A stretch of 64,000 nt of DNA, from the NCBI GenBank assembly GCA_021845595.1, contig JAJZVV010000014.1:30377-94376 (forward strand), read 5' to 3'. Every line of letters starts with the position of its first letter. Within the stretch, counting starts at the first letter, position 1. This document shows, piece by piece, positions 36,730 through 47,618 of the stretch. The translations under genes and the position numbers were made by a program. Source of the stretch: Pseudomonadota bacterium. GTDB taxonomy: Bacteria > Pseudomonadota > Alphaproteobacteria > Acetobacterales > Acetobacteraceae. The notes under the pieces were generated by a model, which saw only the letters and a list, made by a program, of their open reading frames with translations, was not told where the DNA came from and did no database searches.

Positions 36730-37232
36730 ACGGCCGACCCGAGCCGTGGCTTCCACGGGTTCGGTATGCCGAGCCGGCGCAGAATCCGTGCCTCGGCCTG
36801 CTCCATCGCCCGTGCCTCGCCGGCACCATGATGGTCGTGGCCGGCAAGGTGCAGCACGCCATGGACGACGAGATGCGCCAGGTGATGCGCCGGGCGCCGC
36901 CCCGCGGCGCGGGCCTCGCGCCGCACCACGCCGAGGGCGAGCACGATCTCGCCGCCGAGGCCGGGCAGCGCCGGTGGATAGGTGAGCACATTGGTCGGCT
37001 TGTCGCGACCGCGGTCGCGCCGGTTGAGCCGGCGCACAGCGCGGTCGTCGGCTAGCACGATGGTGGGCGTGCCGGCGCTGCCGGGCGCCGCCGCCGCGGC
37101 CCGCGCGGCGATGCGTTCGGCCGCGGGCACCAAACGGCGCCAGCCTGGTTCCTGAACCAGGACGGGCGCCGGCGCCACGCGATCGTCGTTCCAGGCGCGC
37201 CCGAGGGCGCGGCGTCTACTGTGCGGTTCCAT
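36726..37232 (-). CDS. ybeY: Endoribonuclease YbeY
   Basis: 168 residues. The zinc motif [15 protein letters not shown] (three histidines) is complete, and NVLTYP matches the conserved NVLSFP. YbeY matures the 3' end of 16S rRNA and takes part in ribosome quality control. Two adjacent ATG codons (37235 and 37232) lie in the tail of phoH behind GGAAGG; the second is chosen for spacing. The first 35 residues are basic and not conserved, so a more internal start is possible. Confidence 0.85.
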   Translation of the reverse strand: MEPHSRRRALGRAWNDDRVAPAPVLVQEPGWRRLVPAAERIAARAAAAAPGSAGTPTIVLADDRAVRRLNRRDRGRDKPTNVLTYPPALPGLGGEIVLALGVVRREARAAGRRPAHHLAHLVVHGVLHLAGHDHHGAGEARAMEQAEARILRRLGIPNPWKPRLGSAV

Positions 37233-38310
37233 CATCCTTCCCGGGCGCAAGGCGCGCCCGCCGCGAACCGGCCCGCCCGGCCTCGTCGCCGTCGCGCTCC
37301 TGGCCGACGCGCCGGCCCAGATCACGCCGGTCATACGCCGCCACGATGCGGGCGACCAGCGGGTGACGCACGACATCGGACTGATCGAACCGGACCACGC
37401 CGATCCCTTCCACCCCCTCCAGCGTCGCCAGCGCATCGGCAAGGCCGGAGCGCTGCCCCGGCGGCAGATCGATCTGGGTCGGGTCGCCGGTGATCACCAT
37501 GCGGGTGCCCTCACCGATGCGGGTCAGGAACATTTTCATCTGGACCGGAGTCGTATTCTGGGCCTCGTCGAGGATGACGAAGGCGTGGGCGAGCGTCCGG
37601 CCACGCATGAAAGCGAGCGGCGCGACCTCGATCTCGCCGGTGCCAATGCGACGCGCCACCTGCTCGGCAGGCAGCATGTCGCCGAGCGCATCATAGAGCG
37701 GGCGCAGATAGGGGTCCACTTTCTCTTTCATATCGCCTGGCAGGAAGCCGAGACGCTCCCCCGCCTCGACCGCCGGGCGCGAGAGCACCAACCGATCCAC
37801 CCGCCCGGCTTGCAGCATGGCCACGCCCTGGGCCACGGCCAGGTAGGTCTTGCCGGTGCCGGCGGGGCCGACGGCAAAGACCATTTCGGCGCTGCCGAGC
37901 AGCTCCATGTAAGCGGCCTGGCCGGCGGTGCGCGGTCCGACGGCGCCGCGGCGGGTGCGGATCGCCGGCAGGTCGGCGAGCGGCAGACGCCCCTCCGCGG
38001 CTTCCGGCTGCGCCAGGCGCATGGCCGCGTCCACATCCGGCCCGGCAATGCCCTCGCCGCGCTGCAGCCGCCGGTAGAGCTCCTTCAGCGCCGCCTGCGC
38101 CTGGCCGACCCGTCCGGCCTCGCCGGTGACGGCGATCCGGTTGCCGCGACAGGAAACGCGCACGCCGAGCGCCTGCTCGATCCGCACCAGATGGCGGTCG
38201 TGCTCGCCCAGCAGCAACGGCAGCAGAAGATTGTCGGGGAAATGCAGCGTGACCGCCTGGTCCTGCGGGCCACGTGCGAGCGGAACGGCGGCGGCGGCGA
38301 GATGGGTCAA
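37216..38310 (-). CDS. phoH: PhoH-like ATPase
   Basis: 364 residues. N-terminal KH-like region (about 20-85), then PhoH ATPase: Walker [12 protein letters not shown], Walker [22 protein letters not shown], sensor [11 protein letters not shown]. PhoH/YbeZ partners YbeY in rRNA and RNA processing. A charged C-terminal tail of about 35 residues overlaps the start of ybeY. Overlaps miaB by four bases upstream. Confidence 0.92.
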   Translation of the reverse strand: MTHLAAAAVPLARGPQDQAVTLHFPDNLLLPLLLGEHDRHLVRIEQALGVRVSCRGNRIAVTGEAGRVGQAQAALKELYRRLQRGEGIAGPDVDAAMRLAQPEAAEGRLPLADLPAIRTRRGAVGPRTAGQAAYMELLGSAEMVFAVGPAGTGKTYLAVAQGVAMLQAGRVDRLVLSRPAVEAGERLGFLPGDMKEKVDPYLRPLYDALGDMLPAEQVARRIGTGEIEVAPLAFMRGRTLAHAFVILDEAQNTTPVQMKMFLTRIGEGTRMVITGDPTQIDLPPGQRSGLADALATLEGVEGIGVVRFDQSDVVRHPLVARIVAAYDRRDLGRRVGQERDGDEAGRAGSRRARLAPGKDDGTAQ

Positions 38311-39701
38311 GCGCAGGCTCGCTCCTCTACATCGGCGACAAGGATACCAGAGAGGGAGTTGGGGTGGGCGGCGGTGATCGTCACCATGCGCGTCTGCCCG
38401 ATCAGCGCCGCCGGGCCCGTGAGATGCACCGGCTGCAGATATGGCGTGCGCCCGCCGATCTGCCCGGGGTGGCGGCCGGGGCTGGTGAACAGCACCGGGA
38501 GCGTCCGCCCGGCGGTGGCGGCGTTGAACGCTGCCTGCTGGCGGCGCAGCACCGCTTGCAGGGCCTGCAGCCGCGCCTCCGCGACGATATCGGCGACCAT
38601 GTCCGCCCGCCGGGCCTCGGCTGCCGGCGTGCCGGGCCGGGGCGAGAAGCGGAAGGAATAGGCCTGGGCGAAGCCGACGCGCTCGACCAGGGCCAGGGTG
38701 GCGGCAAAATCGTCCTCGGTCTCGCCAGGGTACCCGACGATGAAGTCCGACGAGAGCGCGATATCGGCGCGCGCCGCGCGGACGCGCTCGATCAGGCGAA
38801 GATAGTCATCGGCGCGGTGACGCCGGTTCATGGCCGCGAGGATCCGGTCCGAGCCCGACTGCACCGGAAGATGCAGGAACGGAACCAGTGCCGGCACCTC
38901 GGCATGGGCCGCGATGAGCTCGTCGTCCATGTCCCGTGGATGCGACGTGGTGTAGCGCAGCCGCTCGAGGCCGGGCAGGTCGGCCAGCGCGCGGATCAGC
39001 CGTCCGAGCCGCCAATCCCCGCCGGCGGGTGCCGCGCCATGCCAGGCATTCACGTTCTGGCCGAGCAGCACGATCTCCCGCGCGCCGGCGGCGAGGCGTG
39101 CCCGCGCCTCGGCCAGGATCGCGGCGGCCGGCCGGCTGTGCTCGGCCCCGCGGGTGTAGGGAACGACGCAGAAGCTACAGAATTTGTCGCACCCTTCCTG
39201 GATGGTCAGGAACGCCGAAACCGGGCTGAGGCGCCGCGGAGCGGGGAGCGCGGCGAATTTGTCATCGTCGAACTCGGTCTCGATGACGCCGGCCTCGCCG
39301 GCCTCGACGCGGGCGAGCAGGCCCGGCAGCCGGTGATAGCTCTGCGGCCCGAGAACGATATCCACGAACGGCGCGCGGGCGAGGATTTCCTCGCCTTCCG
39401 CCTGGGCGACGCAGCCGGCGAGCACCAGCACCATCCGCTCTCCGGCCTGCGCCCGCGCGTCCTTGAGCCGCCGCAGCCGGCCGAGTTCGGAGAACACTTT
39501 CTCGGTGGCGCGCTCGCGGATATGGCAGGTATTGAGGATCACCATGTCCGCGCCGTCGGGCTCGCCGACCGCGGCGAAACCGAGCGGGGCCAGCGCGTCG
39601 CTCATGCGCTCGCTGTCATAGACGTTCATCTGGCAGCCCCAGGTGAGAACGTGCAGTCGGCGAGCGTTGCCGTGCGGGGCGGAATCACGGATTGGCGTCA
39701 T
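38307..39701 (-). CDS. miaB: tRNA-2-methylthio-N6-dimethylallyladenosine synthase
   Basis: 464 residues. UPF0004 domain with the three cysteines of the auxiliary 4Fe-4S cluster (GCQMN, NTCHIRE, AGCVAQ), the radical-SAM cluster CDKFCSFC, the segment [12 protein letters not shown] and a C-terminal TRAM domain. It adds the methylthio group to i6A37 in tRNAs reading UNN codons. Start 39701 has AGGAG nine bases upstream. Leads the miaB-phoH-ybeY-corC operon. Confidence 0.95.
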   Translation of the reverse strand: MTPIRDSAPHGNARRLHVLTWGCQMNVYDSERMSDALAPLGFAAVGEPDGADMVILNTCHIRERATEKVFSELGRLRRLKDARAQAGERMVLVLAGCVAQAEGEEILARAPFVDIVLGPQSYHRLPGLLARVEAGEAGVIETEFDDDKFAALPAPRRLSPVSAFLTIQEGCDKFCSFCVVPYTRGAEHSRPAAAILAEARARLAAGAREIVLLGQNVNAWHGAAPAGGDWRLGRLIRALADLPGLERLRYTTSHPRDMDDELIAAHAEVPALVPFLHLPVQSGSDRILAAMNRRHRADDYLRLIERVRAARADIALSSDFIVGYPGETEDDFAATLALVERVGFAQAYSFRFSPRPGTPAAEARRADMVADIVAEARLQALQAVLRRQQAAFNAATAGRTLPVLFTSPGRHPGQIGGRTPYLQPVHLTGPAALIGQTRMVTITAAHPNSLSGILVADVEERACA

Positions 39702-39889
39702 CGGGCAGGCTCCTGACACGCGGAGCGGGCCGATCCAGCCCGCAAGGGCGCAGGAATTGCCGGGCGCGTGGTGCCGGTCAAGCGCACCGGGAGGTCAGGG
39801 CCACGCCGGGATCAGAAACACGGTGCCGCCGATGGGTCCATCTGCATGGCGTCAGTGTCACTGGAAACGGTGCCAGTCTGTCAAGCCCG

Positions 39890-40813
39890 TTATGCGGCGG
39901 CCGAGTCGGTGGCCGGTGGCGGCACCGCGCGGCGCGGCTGCGCCGGCCGGTTCTGGCGCAGCTCCGCCGCCGCCGCCGCCACCACCGCCCATAGCGCCTG
40001 GCTCAGGGCTTTACGGTCGGGAAAGGCCGACGGATCGACCGGCTCGTGCAGCACCACGCTGACCCGCATCGCGTTGCCCTGAGCCAGGCGCCAGAAATGC
40101 GGCCCGATCGTGTGGTCGCCGTAATAGGCGAAGCGGGCCCGCAGCCCGCGGCGCGTCGGCAGGCCGTCTAGTCGGTCATAGACGATCGATACCGGCTGCA
40201 CCCGCAGCCCTTTGACGCCCTCGGCCACGGAGAGCAGGGCGGAGCGGAACGGCAGCACGCGCGCGCCGTCGGAGGTGGTGCCCTCCGGAAACAGGATCAG
40301 GTTGTCGCCGGCCGCGATGCGGGCACGCATGGCGTCGCGCTCGCGCGCGGCGCTGTGGCGCAGGCGGGTGACGAAGATGGTGCGCCCCAGCCGCGCCACG
40401 GTGCTGACCAGCGGCCAAGACGCGACGTCCGTCTTGGCGACGAAGCAGGCCGGCAACTGCCCACCGAGCACGGCGATGTCGAGCCACGAGGAATGGTTGG
40501 AGACGAACACCACCGGCCCGCCCGCGTCGCTGGCCTCGGCGCCGATCACGCGCACGCGCACGCCGAGAAGCTGGCAGAACGTCGCCCAGTAAAGGCGCGC
40601 GAACCACACCTTGGCCTGCCCGGGCAAATTGACGAGCACGGCCTGGACCGGGAGGCACAGCAGGGTCCAGGCGAGCAGCAGGGCCGAGCGCCGTGTCGCC
40701 CGCAGCTGATCGTGCCAGCCTGGGCCCCTGGCGAGCGCGACCGGAGGCGGCAGACCGGCGCGTGCCGGCCCGGTCCGCCTCGCTCGCTTCAGGCGGCGCG
40801 GCTTCGTGTGCAT
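39890..40813 (-). CDS. plsC: 1-acyl-sn-glycerol-3-phosphate acyltransferase
   Basis: 307 residues. After a basic N-terminus and a membrane segment (about 40-60) the acyltransferase motifs appear: NHSSWLD (HX4D catalytic site), FPEGTTSDG (phosphate binding), and VSIVYDR. It acylates lysophosphatidic acid to phosphatidic acid in the membrane. The Ala-rich C-terminus (AVVAAAAAELRQNRP) is non-conserved. The start at 40813 is preferred over the upstream ATG because residues before it are unlike the family. Divergent from tamA. Confidence 0.85.
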   Translation of the reverse strand: MHTKPRRLKRARRTGPARAGLPPPVALARGPGWHDQLRATRRSALLLAWTLLCLPVQAVLVNLPGQAKVWFARLYWATFCQLLGVRVRVIGAEASDAGGPVVFVSNHSSWLDIAVLGGQLPACFVAKTDVASWPLVSTVARLGRTIFVTRLRHSAARERDAMRARIAAGDNLILFPEGTTSDGARVLPFRSALLSVAEGVKGLRVQPVSIVYDRLDGLPTRRGLRARFAYYGDHTIGPHFWRLAQGNAMRVSVVLHEPVDPSAFPDRKALSQALWAVVAAAAAELRQNRPAQPRRAVPPPATDSAAA

Positions 40814-40923
40814 GATCCCATGCTCATAGCGGCGGAGCCTCGGTGCAACAATCACGTCCCTGTCCCCGAACGGTCGGTGCAACCTGTCCGTCGGGGGCGC
40901 TGGAACCAAGTGAAGTTTTCGGG

Positions 40924-42789
40924 ATGGTGCCCGAGGCGCTGCCGCGTCGTGCCAGGGCCCGGCTGTCGCTGGCCTGGCTGCTGGTTCTGCTGGCCCTGCT
41001 GATCGGCCTTGGCCGGGCCGGTGCCGCCGATCACCTGGCCTATACGGTCGCTCTCGCGCCGTCCGGCGATGCCGCGCTCGACACGGCGCTGGCCGATGCC
41101 TCCTCGCTGCGCGCGCTGAAGGACACCGCTCCGGTCGGACCGCTCGCGCTGCTCACCCGCGCCCGCGCCGATGCCGACCGGCTGGCCACCGCGCTGCAAA
41201 GCTACGGCTACTACGCGGGCCGGATCGGCATCACCATCGCCGGTCGGCGGCTCGACGATCCGGGCCTGCTCGGGGCGCTCGCCGATCTGCCGGCTGGCGC
41301 GGCGGTGCCGGTGAGGATCGATCCCGTTCCCGGCCCGCTGTTCCATCTGCGGCACATCAGCCTCGACGGCACGGCGGATGCGCAGCTGCGCGCCAAGCTC
41401 GGTCTGGCCCCGGGCGCGCCGGCGCGCGCCGCCGACATCCTCGCCGCCCGCACCCGCCTGTTCGACGCGCTGCGGGCCGGGGGGCATGCCTTCGCCAAGG
41501 TCAGCCCGCCGGACGCGGTCGTCCAACCGGACCAGCGGGCGCTCGATGTCAGCTTCCATGTCGATCCCGGCCCGCGCGTCGATCTCGGTCCGGTCCGTCT
41601 CGAAGGCCTCGATCGCGTTTCGCCCGCCTATGTGCGCGAGCGGCTGCTCCTGCATGCCGGCGAGCCATTCGATCCCGGGGCGATCGAGCGCGCGCGACAG
41701 GACCTGGCCGGGCTCGGCCTTTTCTCGTCGGTCGACGCACACACCGCCGATGCCGTCGGCGCCGACGGGCGTCTGCCGCTGACCTTCGCCTTCCAGGAGG
41801 GACCGCGCCACGCGGTGACGTTCGGCGCCGACTATTCGACCGATCTCGGCGCCGCCTTGAGTGCCAGCTGGACGGACCGCAACCTGTTCGGCAGCGGCGA
41901 GCGCCTCACTCTGTCCGCCGCCGGCACCGAACTCGCCGGCAGCGACGCGCGCGTGCCCGGCTACCTGATCGGCGCCACCCTCACGCTGCCCGATTGGCAG
42001 CGCCGCGACCAGACGCTGCAGTTCGGCGTCACCGCCGAGCAGCTCTATCTCTATACCTATAATCAGACGGCGACGATCGCCAATGCCATCCTGACGCGGC
42101 AGCTCTCGCCGATCCTTTCGGCGAGCATCGGCGCGCAGGCGGAAGTGGAGCGAATCGTGCAGGAGCACGCCACCAGCATCTACACCCTGCTCAGCGTCCC
42201 GGGCACACTGAAGCTCGATACGTCGAACGACCTGCTCGAACCGACGCGCGGCGTGCGCGGGCTCCTCTCGCTGACGCCGATCGAATCCCTCGGCGGCACC
42301 GCCGGCAACAGCGTGTTCCTGATCGCCCAGGCGCAGGGCTCGACCTATGTCGACCTGAGCGGCGACGGACGCACCGTCCTCGCCACCCGCGCGCTGATCG
42401 GCGAGGCGATCGGCGCCGGTCAGTTCCAGCTCCCGGCCGACCAGCGTTTCTACGCCGGCGGCAGCCCGACCGTGCGCGGCTACCGCTACCAATATGCCGG
42501 GCCGCAATTCGCCGACGGCATCCCGCAGGGCGGCACCGCCATCGACGCGGCCAGTCTCGAACTGCGCCAGCGCATCGGCGCCAGCTATGGCGCCGTCGTC
42601 TTCATCGACACCGCGCAGGTGGCGCCCGGCGGCCAGGCCTTCAGCGGCACCCTCTTCACCGGCGTCGGGCTCGGCGGACGCTATTTCACCTCGTTCGGGC
42701 CGATCCGGGTCGATATCGGCGTGCCGCTCACCGCGCTGCGCGGCAACTACCCGATCGCGGTCTATGTCGGGCTCGGGGAGGCATTCTGA
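40924..42789 (+). CDS. tamA: Outer-membrane translocation protein TamA (BamA/TamA family)
   Basis: 621 residues. Signal peptide (hydrophobic stretch ending GAGAADHL), POTRA domains (about 45-290; FHLRHISLDG, DLGPVRLEGLDRVSPAYVRERL), then a 16-strand Omp85 barrel with the lid motif YAGGSPTVRGYRYQYAGP. With TamB it moves proteins and probably phospholipids to the outer membrane. Start is uncertain; 40924 gives a normal signal peptide, while the frame stays open to 40843. tamB starts inside its stop codon (TGATG). Confidence 0.9.
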   Translation: MVPEALPRRARARLSLAWLLVLLALLIGLGRAGAADHLAYTVALAPSGDAALDTALADASSLRALKDTAPVGPLALLTRARADADRLATALQSYGYYAGRIGITIAGRRLDDPGLLGALADLPAGAAVPVRIDPVPGPLFHLRHISLDGTADAQLRAKLGLAPGAPARAADILAARTRLFDALRAGGHAFAKVSPPDAVVQPDQRALDVSFHVDPGPRVDLGPVRLEGLDRVSPAYVRERLLLHAGEPFDPGAIERARQDLAGLGLFSSVDAHTADAVGADGRLPLTFAFQEGPRHAVTFGADYSTDLGAALSASWTDRNLFGSGERLTLSAAGTELAGSDARVPGYLIGATLTLPDWQRRDQTLQFGVTAEQLYLYTYNQTATIANAILTRQLSPILSASIGAQAEVERIVQEHATSIYTLLSVPGTLKLDTSNDLLEPTRGVRGLLSLTPIESLGGTAGNSVFLIAQAQGSTYVDLSGDGRTVLATRALIGEAIGAGQFQLPADQRFYAGGSPTVRGYRYQYAGPQFADGIPQGGTAIDAASLELRQRIGASYGAVVFIDTAQVAPGGQAFSGTLFTGVGLGGRYFTSFGPIRVDIGVPLTALRGNYPIAVYVGLGEAF

Positions 42790-45700
42790 TGCGCGCCCTG
42801 GCGCGGACCCTGGTCGCGACCCTGACCCTGCTGCTCGCGCTGCCGGCGCTGGTCGCGGTCGCGTTGAACACCGCGCCGGGCCGGCTTCTCGCCGAACGCA
42901 TCGTTCTGCGCGTCAGCGGCGGCGCCTTGGCTCCGGAGGGGCTCGCCGGCCGTTTTCCCGACCGGCTTCGCCTCGCCCATCTGGCGCTGCGCGACGCCGA
43001 CGGCGTCTGGCTGACGGCTGACGGCTTGGCGCTCGACCTGTCGCTGCCCGCGCTGACGCATGGTGAGCTGGTTCTCACCCGCCTCGCAGCCGCCCGCCTC
43101 GCCGTCACCCGCGCGCCGGTGCCGTCAGCCGCCGCGGCACCCGCGCCGCCGGCCAGCGCAACGGCGCCGCGGCTGCCGATGCCAGTCACGATCACGACGA
43201 TCGCGATCGGCCGCCTGGAGCTCGGCGCCGCGCTGGTCAAGACGGACGCGGTCTTCACCGTGGACGGCGCCCTGGCCCTGGCGGCGCCGGCATCGGGCCG
43301 CGGCGCGCTGCGGGTGCGCCGGCTCGATGCGCCCGGGCGCTACGCTGCGACCGCCGAGGCCGGGAGGGAGCGAATCGCGGCGACGCTGTCGGCCGAAGAG
43401 CCGGCAGGCGGCCTGGTGGCGAAACTGGCCGACGCGCCGGCGCTGGGGCCGCTGGCCGCCACATTGCGGCTGGCGGGGCCGTGGCACGGCGCCGAACTGG
43501 GTCTGACGGCGAGCGCCGGCCCGCTCACCGTCGAGGCTTCCGGCACGCTCGACCTGCTCGCCCGCGACGGCGATGTCACCGCCTCGGCGCATGCCCCGGC
43601 GATGGCGCCGCGGTCCGATTTCGGCTTCGATCAGGCGGACCTCACCGCCCGTCTCCGCGGCCCGTTGGCCGCGCCCACCGCCAGTGCCCACCTCACGCTC
43701 GCCGGGCTGCGCGCCGGACCGGCCGGACTCGCGCGGCTCGCCGCCGACCTCGATCTCCACGCCCGGGCGCTCGGGCTGCGCGCCCGGCTCGACGGGCTGC
43801 GGCTGCCGGACCCGGCCGGCGCCGTGTTGGCCGACGCGCCGCTGACCCTGGACGGGCAGGTGGACCTCGGCGCCGCGGCGCGTCCGTTCCACCTGACCGT
43901 GGCCCACCCTCTGCTCACCGCCACCGCCGAGGGGACGGCCACGCCGGCGCCCCGCGGGCAATTGACGCTGGCCCTGCCCGATCTCGCCCCGCTGGCCGCC
44001 TCGATCGGGATCGGTCTCGCTGGTCATGCCGCGTTCGATCTGGCCGGGACACCGTCCGCCATGACGCTGACGGGATCGCTTGCCGCCCCGGGCGGCGAGA
44101 CGGCCGTGGCCGGGATCATCGGCCCGGATGGCCGCGTCGCAGCCAGCTTCGGCGTGCAGGACGGAACGCTGCACCTCGCCAGCGCCCGGCTCGATACCCG
44201 CGGCCTGCGGCTGGATGCGGCGGGAGCGGTTGGGCCGGCCGCGCTCGACCTCACGGGCACGGTCAGCCTGCCCGATCTTGCCGTGCTGCTGCCGGCGGCC
44301 AGCGGCGCGCTGAGCCTCCGCGCGGTGGCGCACGCGGCGCCGGATGGGCTGACGGTGACGCTGGACGGCACGGGCGAGGCCGGCGCCGGGGTGCTGCGGC
44401 GCGCGCCGCTGCGGCTGGCGCTGGTGGCGACGCGGACGCCGGCCGGGGCCGTCACCGCGACGCTGTCGAAGGCGACATGGCGCAGCCTGCAGATGACCGC
44501 CGATCTGCGCCTGGCCCCTGGCGCGACTCTGCCGACCGGGCAGGCGGCGCTGCGGCTCGACCGCCTCGCCGATATCGCCGCCCTGCTGGGCCGGGCCGCC
44601 GAGGGCACGCTGGAGGCGACGGCGACCCTTCCCGCGGCGGCCCCGGCCCGGGTCTCGGCGGTGCTGCGCGACGCGGCGGTGCCGCCGGCCTTGCGGGTCG
44701 GCCGCGCCGAGGTCACGGCCACCCTCACGGATCCATCTGGCCTCCGCCGGCTCGATGCCGAGGCGACGGCGCGCGGCATCGTCGTAGCCGGCCAGAGCGG
44801 CGCGGCGCGGCTCGGTCTGCACGGCCCGCTGACCGCGCTCCAGGCCCGCCTGGAGGCGAACGCGCCGGATCTGCCGGGCGGTCCGGCGACCGCCGAGATG
44901 GAGGCGCGGCTCGACCTGCCGGCGCGCGCCGTGACCCTCGCGCGTTCGGCGCTGCGCTGGCAGGGTACGCAGCTGGTGGCGAGCGGGTCCGTGCTGCCGC
45001 GGCTCGATCTCGCCGTGACCCTGCCCGCGACGCCGGTTTCCCGGCTCGACACGCTGGCGCCCGAGCTGCATGGCGCAGGGACGCTGGCCGCCGAGGCCCG
45101 GCTCGGCGGCACGCTGGCTGCTCCGGCCGGGACGCTGCGGGTCACTGGCAGCGGCCTGCGGTTTGCCGGTTTCCCCGCGCCGGGCCTGCCGGCGGCGAGC
45201 GTGGCGGCGCGCGCGAGCCTCGACGCCGGGCGCGCCACCATCGATGCCCGGGCCGAGGCCGGCCAAGGCGCGGCGCTGCACCTCGCCGGTACCGCGGCGC
45301 TCCGCGCGACCAACACTGCAGCTCTCGCGCTCCGCGCGACCGACACTGCAGCTCTCGCGCTCCGCGCGACGGGTACGGCAGACCTCGCGTTGCTCGATCC
45401 GTGGCTGGCCGCCCAGGGCCGCAGGCTGCGCGGACGCCTCACCGCCGATCTCGGGCTCGGCGGCAGCCTCGCCGCGCCGGACCTGAGCGGAACCCTGGCG
45501 CTGACCGGCGGCGAAGCGGCGGATCTCGTCCAGGGCGCGCATCTGACCCAGATCGTGGCCCACGCCACCGCCATGGGCAGCGAGCTGCGGCTCGATCGGG
45601 TGACCGCCCACGCCGGCGCCGGCACGGTCAGCGCGCAGGGGAGCGTCGGCGTGCTGCGGCCCGGGTTGCCCGTGGCCCTGACGCTGGCGGCGCGCAACGC

Positions 45701-46697
45701 CACGCCGCTGGCCAGCGACCGGCTGACGGCGACATTCGACGCCGATCTCAGCCTCTCCGGCGAGGCGTCGTCGCAGCTTGCCGCGGCCGGCGCGATCACC
45801 GTGCATCGCGCCGAGATCCGCGTGCCGGAGACGCTGCCGGCTTCACTGGCGGTATTGCCGGTGCGCATCGCTGGCGCCCCGCCACCGCCACCCGCGCCGC
45901 CGCCGCGCGTCGTCGCACTCGATCTGGAGCTGAAGGCGCCGCAGGCGATCTTCGTCCATGGCCGGGGGATCGACGCCGAGCTGGGCGGGCGGATGCATCT
46001 CGGCGGCACCACCGCGGCGCCGGAGCCGCAGGGCGCCTTCCGCCTGATCCGCGGGGAATTCACGCTCGCCGGCAGCGTGCTGCACTTCGATAGCGGCAGC
46101 ATCGCCTTCAACGGCGCCGCCGCGCTGGGCGCGGGCGGGGCGGGAATCGACCCGGCGCTGGACTTCCGGGCCAGTTCCGCGGCCGGCGGCGTGCTGGCGA
46201 AGCTGGCCGTGGGCGGCTACGCGAGCGCCCCGACCATCACGCTGAGCAGCGCGCCGCCGCTGCCGCAGGATGACATCCTGGCCCATCTCCTGTTCGGCCA
46301 GAGCGCCACCACCCTGAGCCCGTTCCAGATGGGCTCGATCGCGCTGGGCCTGGCGCAGATCAGCGGCGCCGGCGGCAGCGGCATCGATCCGTTGAACCGC
46401 GCCCGCCGCGCGCTCGGTCTCGACCGGCTCGCCATCGGCAGCGCCGGCCCGGTCACCGGGGCGACGGCGGGGACGGCGGCGGCGACGCAGGGGGCGACCG
46501 CGCCGACGCTGGAGGCGGGGCGCTACGTGGCACCGGGCGTCTATGTCGGGGCCAAGCAGGGCGTCGGCGTCTCCGGCAGCAACGATACGGCGGCCGAGGT
46601 CCAGGTTGATCTGACCAAGCGGCTCAAGCTCAAGGCCGACGCCGGCAGCGGCTTCGGCACCAACGCCGTCGGGCTCGGCTACCAGCTGCAATATTGA
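42789..46697 (+). CDS. tamB: TamB-like translocation/assembly protein
   Basis: 1302 residues. N-terminal membrane anchor (about 7-27), a very long repetitive beta-helical (AsmA-like) body rich in Ala, Leu, Gly and Thr, and a C-terminal DUF490/TamB domain (about 960-1302) ending in an aromatic YQLQY tail. The taco-shaped beta-groove spans the periplasm and is thought to guide lipids and proteins to TamA. Residues 837-866 are a threefold ten-residue repeat. Coupled to tamA by TGATG. Confidence 0.92.
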   Translation: MRALARTLVATLTLLLALPALVAVALNTAPGRLLAERIVLRVSGGALAPEGLAGRFPDRLRLAHLALRDADGVWLTADGLALDLSLPALTHGELVLTRLAAARLAVTRAPVPSAAAAPAPPASATAPRLPMPVTITTIAIGRLELGAALVKTDAVFTVDGALALAAPASGRGALRVRRLDAPGRYAATAEAGRERIAATLSAEEPAGGLVAKLADAPALGPLAATLRLAGPWHGAELGLTASAGPLTVEASGTLDLLARDGDVTASAHAPAMAPRSDFGFDQADLTARLRGPLAAPTASAHLTLAGLRAGPAGLARLAADLDLHARALGLRARLDGLRLPDPAGAVLADAPLTLDGQVDLGAAARPFHLTVAHPLLTATAEGTATPAPRGQLTLALPDLAPLAASIGIGLAGHAAFDLAGTPSAMTLTGSLAAPGGETAVAGIIGPDGRVAASFGVQDGTLHLASARLDTRGLRLDAAGAVGPAALDLTGTVSLPDLAVLLPAASGALSLRAVAHAAPDGLTVTLDGTGEAGAGVLRRAPLRLALVATRTPAGAVTATLSKATWRSLQMTADLRLAPGATLPTGQAALRLDRLADIAALLGRAAEGTLEATATLPAAAPARVSAVLRDAAVPPALRVGRAEVTATLTDPSGLRRLDAEATARGIVVAGQSGAARLGLHGPLTALQARLEANAPDLPGGPATAEMEARLDLPARAVTLARSALRWQGTQLVASGSVLPRLDLAVTLPATPVSRLDTLAPELHGAGTLAAEARLGGTLAAPAGTLRVTGSGLRFAGFPAPGLPAASVAARASLDAGRATIDARAEAGQGAALHLAGTAALRATNTAALALRATDTAALALRATGTADLALLDPWLAAQGRRLRGRLTADLGLGGSLAAPDLSGTLALTGGEAADLVQGAHLTQIVAHATAMGSELRLDRVTAHAGAGTVSAQGSVGVLRPGLPVALTLAARNATPLASDRLTATFDADLSLSGEASSQLAAAGAITVHRAEIRVPETLPASLAVLPVRIAGAPPPPPAPPPRVVALDLELKAPQAIFVHGRGIDAELGGRMHLGGTTAAPEPQGAFRLIRGEFTLAGSVLHFDSGSIAFNGAAALGAGGAGIDPALDFRASSAAGGVLAKLAVGGYASAPTITLSSAPPLPQDDILAHLLFGQSATTLSPFQMGSIALGLAQISGAGGSGIDPLNRARRALGLDRLAIGSAGPVTGATAGTAAATQGATAPTLEAGRYVAPGVYVGAKQGVGVSGSNDTAAEVQVDLTKRLKLKADAGSGFGTNAVGLGYQLQY
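45297..45386 (+). repeat. Three 30-base tandem repeats inside tamB
   Basis: Three head-to-tail units of 30 bases at 45297-45326, 45327-45356 and 45357-45386. They encode ALRATNTAAL, ALRATDTAAL and ALRATGTADL. The first two differ by one base; the third has diverged more. Because the unit is a multiple of three, copy number can change without breaking tamB. Confidence 0.9.
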
Positions 46698-46730
46698 ACC
46701 CGACGCCCGCGGCCAGCGGCGGCGCAGCGC

Positions 46731-47618
46731 TCAGGCCTGTTTCAGCTCGATCAGGCTGCGGCGGATCTTGCGGCCGCGCTCCACCTTGTCCTCGATGTAG
46801 GCGGCATCGGCCCAGCGCACGGCGCGCGCCATCGCCTGCGCGTCCTCCATGAAGCGCGCCAGCATTTCCAGCAGCGCCTCGCGGTTGTTGAGGAACACGT
46901 CGCGCCACATCACCGGGTCCGAGGCGGCGATGCGGGTGAAGTCGCGGAAGCCGGAAGCGGCGAATTTCAGCACCTGCGAGCGGCTCTCGTCGGCGAGGTC
47001 ATCGGCGGTGCCGCAGATGGTGAAGGCGATCAGGTGCGGCAGATGGCTGACGATGGCCAGAACGCGATCATGATGGCCGGGTTCCATCGTCTCGACCATC
47101 GCCCCGCACCGGCGCCAGAACTCCGCCATGCGCTCGACGGCGGCGGGGTCCGCTCCCTCGGGCGGCGTGAGCAGCGTCCAGCGCCCCGTGAACAGCGCGG
47201 CGAACCCCGCGTCCGGGCCGGAATACTCGGTGCCGGCGAGCGGATGGCCGGGGATGAAATGCACGCCGGCCGGGACGTGCGGGCCGACATCGCGGATCAC
47301 CGACTGCTTGGTCGAACCGACATCGCTGAGGATCGCGCCGGGGTGCAGATGCGGGCCGATGGCCGCGGCGAGGTCGGCAAAGCTGCCGACCGGCGCGCAC
47401 AGGATCACGCCGTCGCAGCCGGCGACCGCGCGCGCCGGGTCGGCCTCGACGCGATCGGCGATGCCGAGCTCGACGACCCGGGCCAGCGTCTTCGGCGTGC
47501 GGGCGCAGGCGATGACTTCGCCGGCGAGCGGGCGGCCGTCGAGATTGATCCGCGCGATCGAGCTGCCGATCAAGCCGAGCCCGATCAGCGCCAGGCGGCG
47601 GAAGACGGGTTCAGCCAT
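46731..47618 (-). CDS. tyrA: Prephenate/arogenate dehydrogenase
   Basis: 295 residues. NAD(P) Rossmann motif [12 protein letters not shown] near the N-terminus; VGSTKQSV and the catalytic-histidine segment [16 protein letters not shown]; the C-terminal helical dimerisation domain is complete (SHLPHLIAF). It oxidatively decarboxylates prephenate or arogenate toward tyrosine. No chorismate mutase or ACT domain is attached; the mutase is the third gene upstream in the same cluster. Overlaps hisC by eight bases. Confidence 0.91.
   Translation of the reverse strand: MAEPVFRRLALIGLGLIGSSIARINLDGRPLAGEVIACARTPKTLARVVELGIADRVEADPARAVAGCDGVILCAPVGSFADLAAAIGPHLHPGAILSDVGSTKQSVIRDVGPHVPAGVHFIPGHPLAGTEYSGPDAGFAALFTGRWTLLTPPEGADPAAVERMAEFWRRCGAMVETMEPGHHDRVLAIVSHLPHLIAFTICGTADDLADESRSQVLKFAASGFRDFTRIAASDPVMWRDVFLNNREALLEMLARFMEDAQAMARAVRWADAAYIEDKVERGRKIRRSLIELKQA

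Noticed and set aside
43125..45806. 893-codon minus-strand and 870-codon plus-strand frames inside tamB
   Set aside because: Both are out-of-frame shadows of tamB with Arg/Gln/Ala-biased composition; tamB has the N-terminal anchor, a coupled start and a conserved C-terminus.
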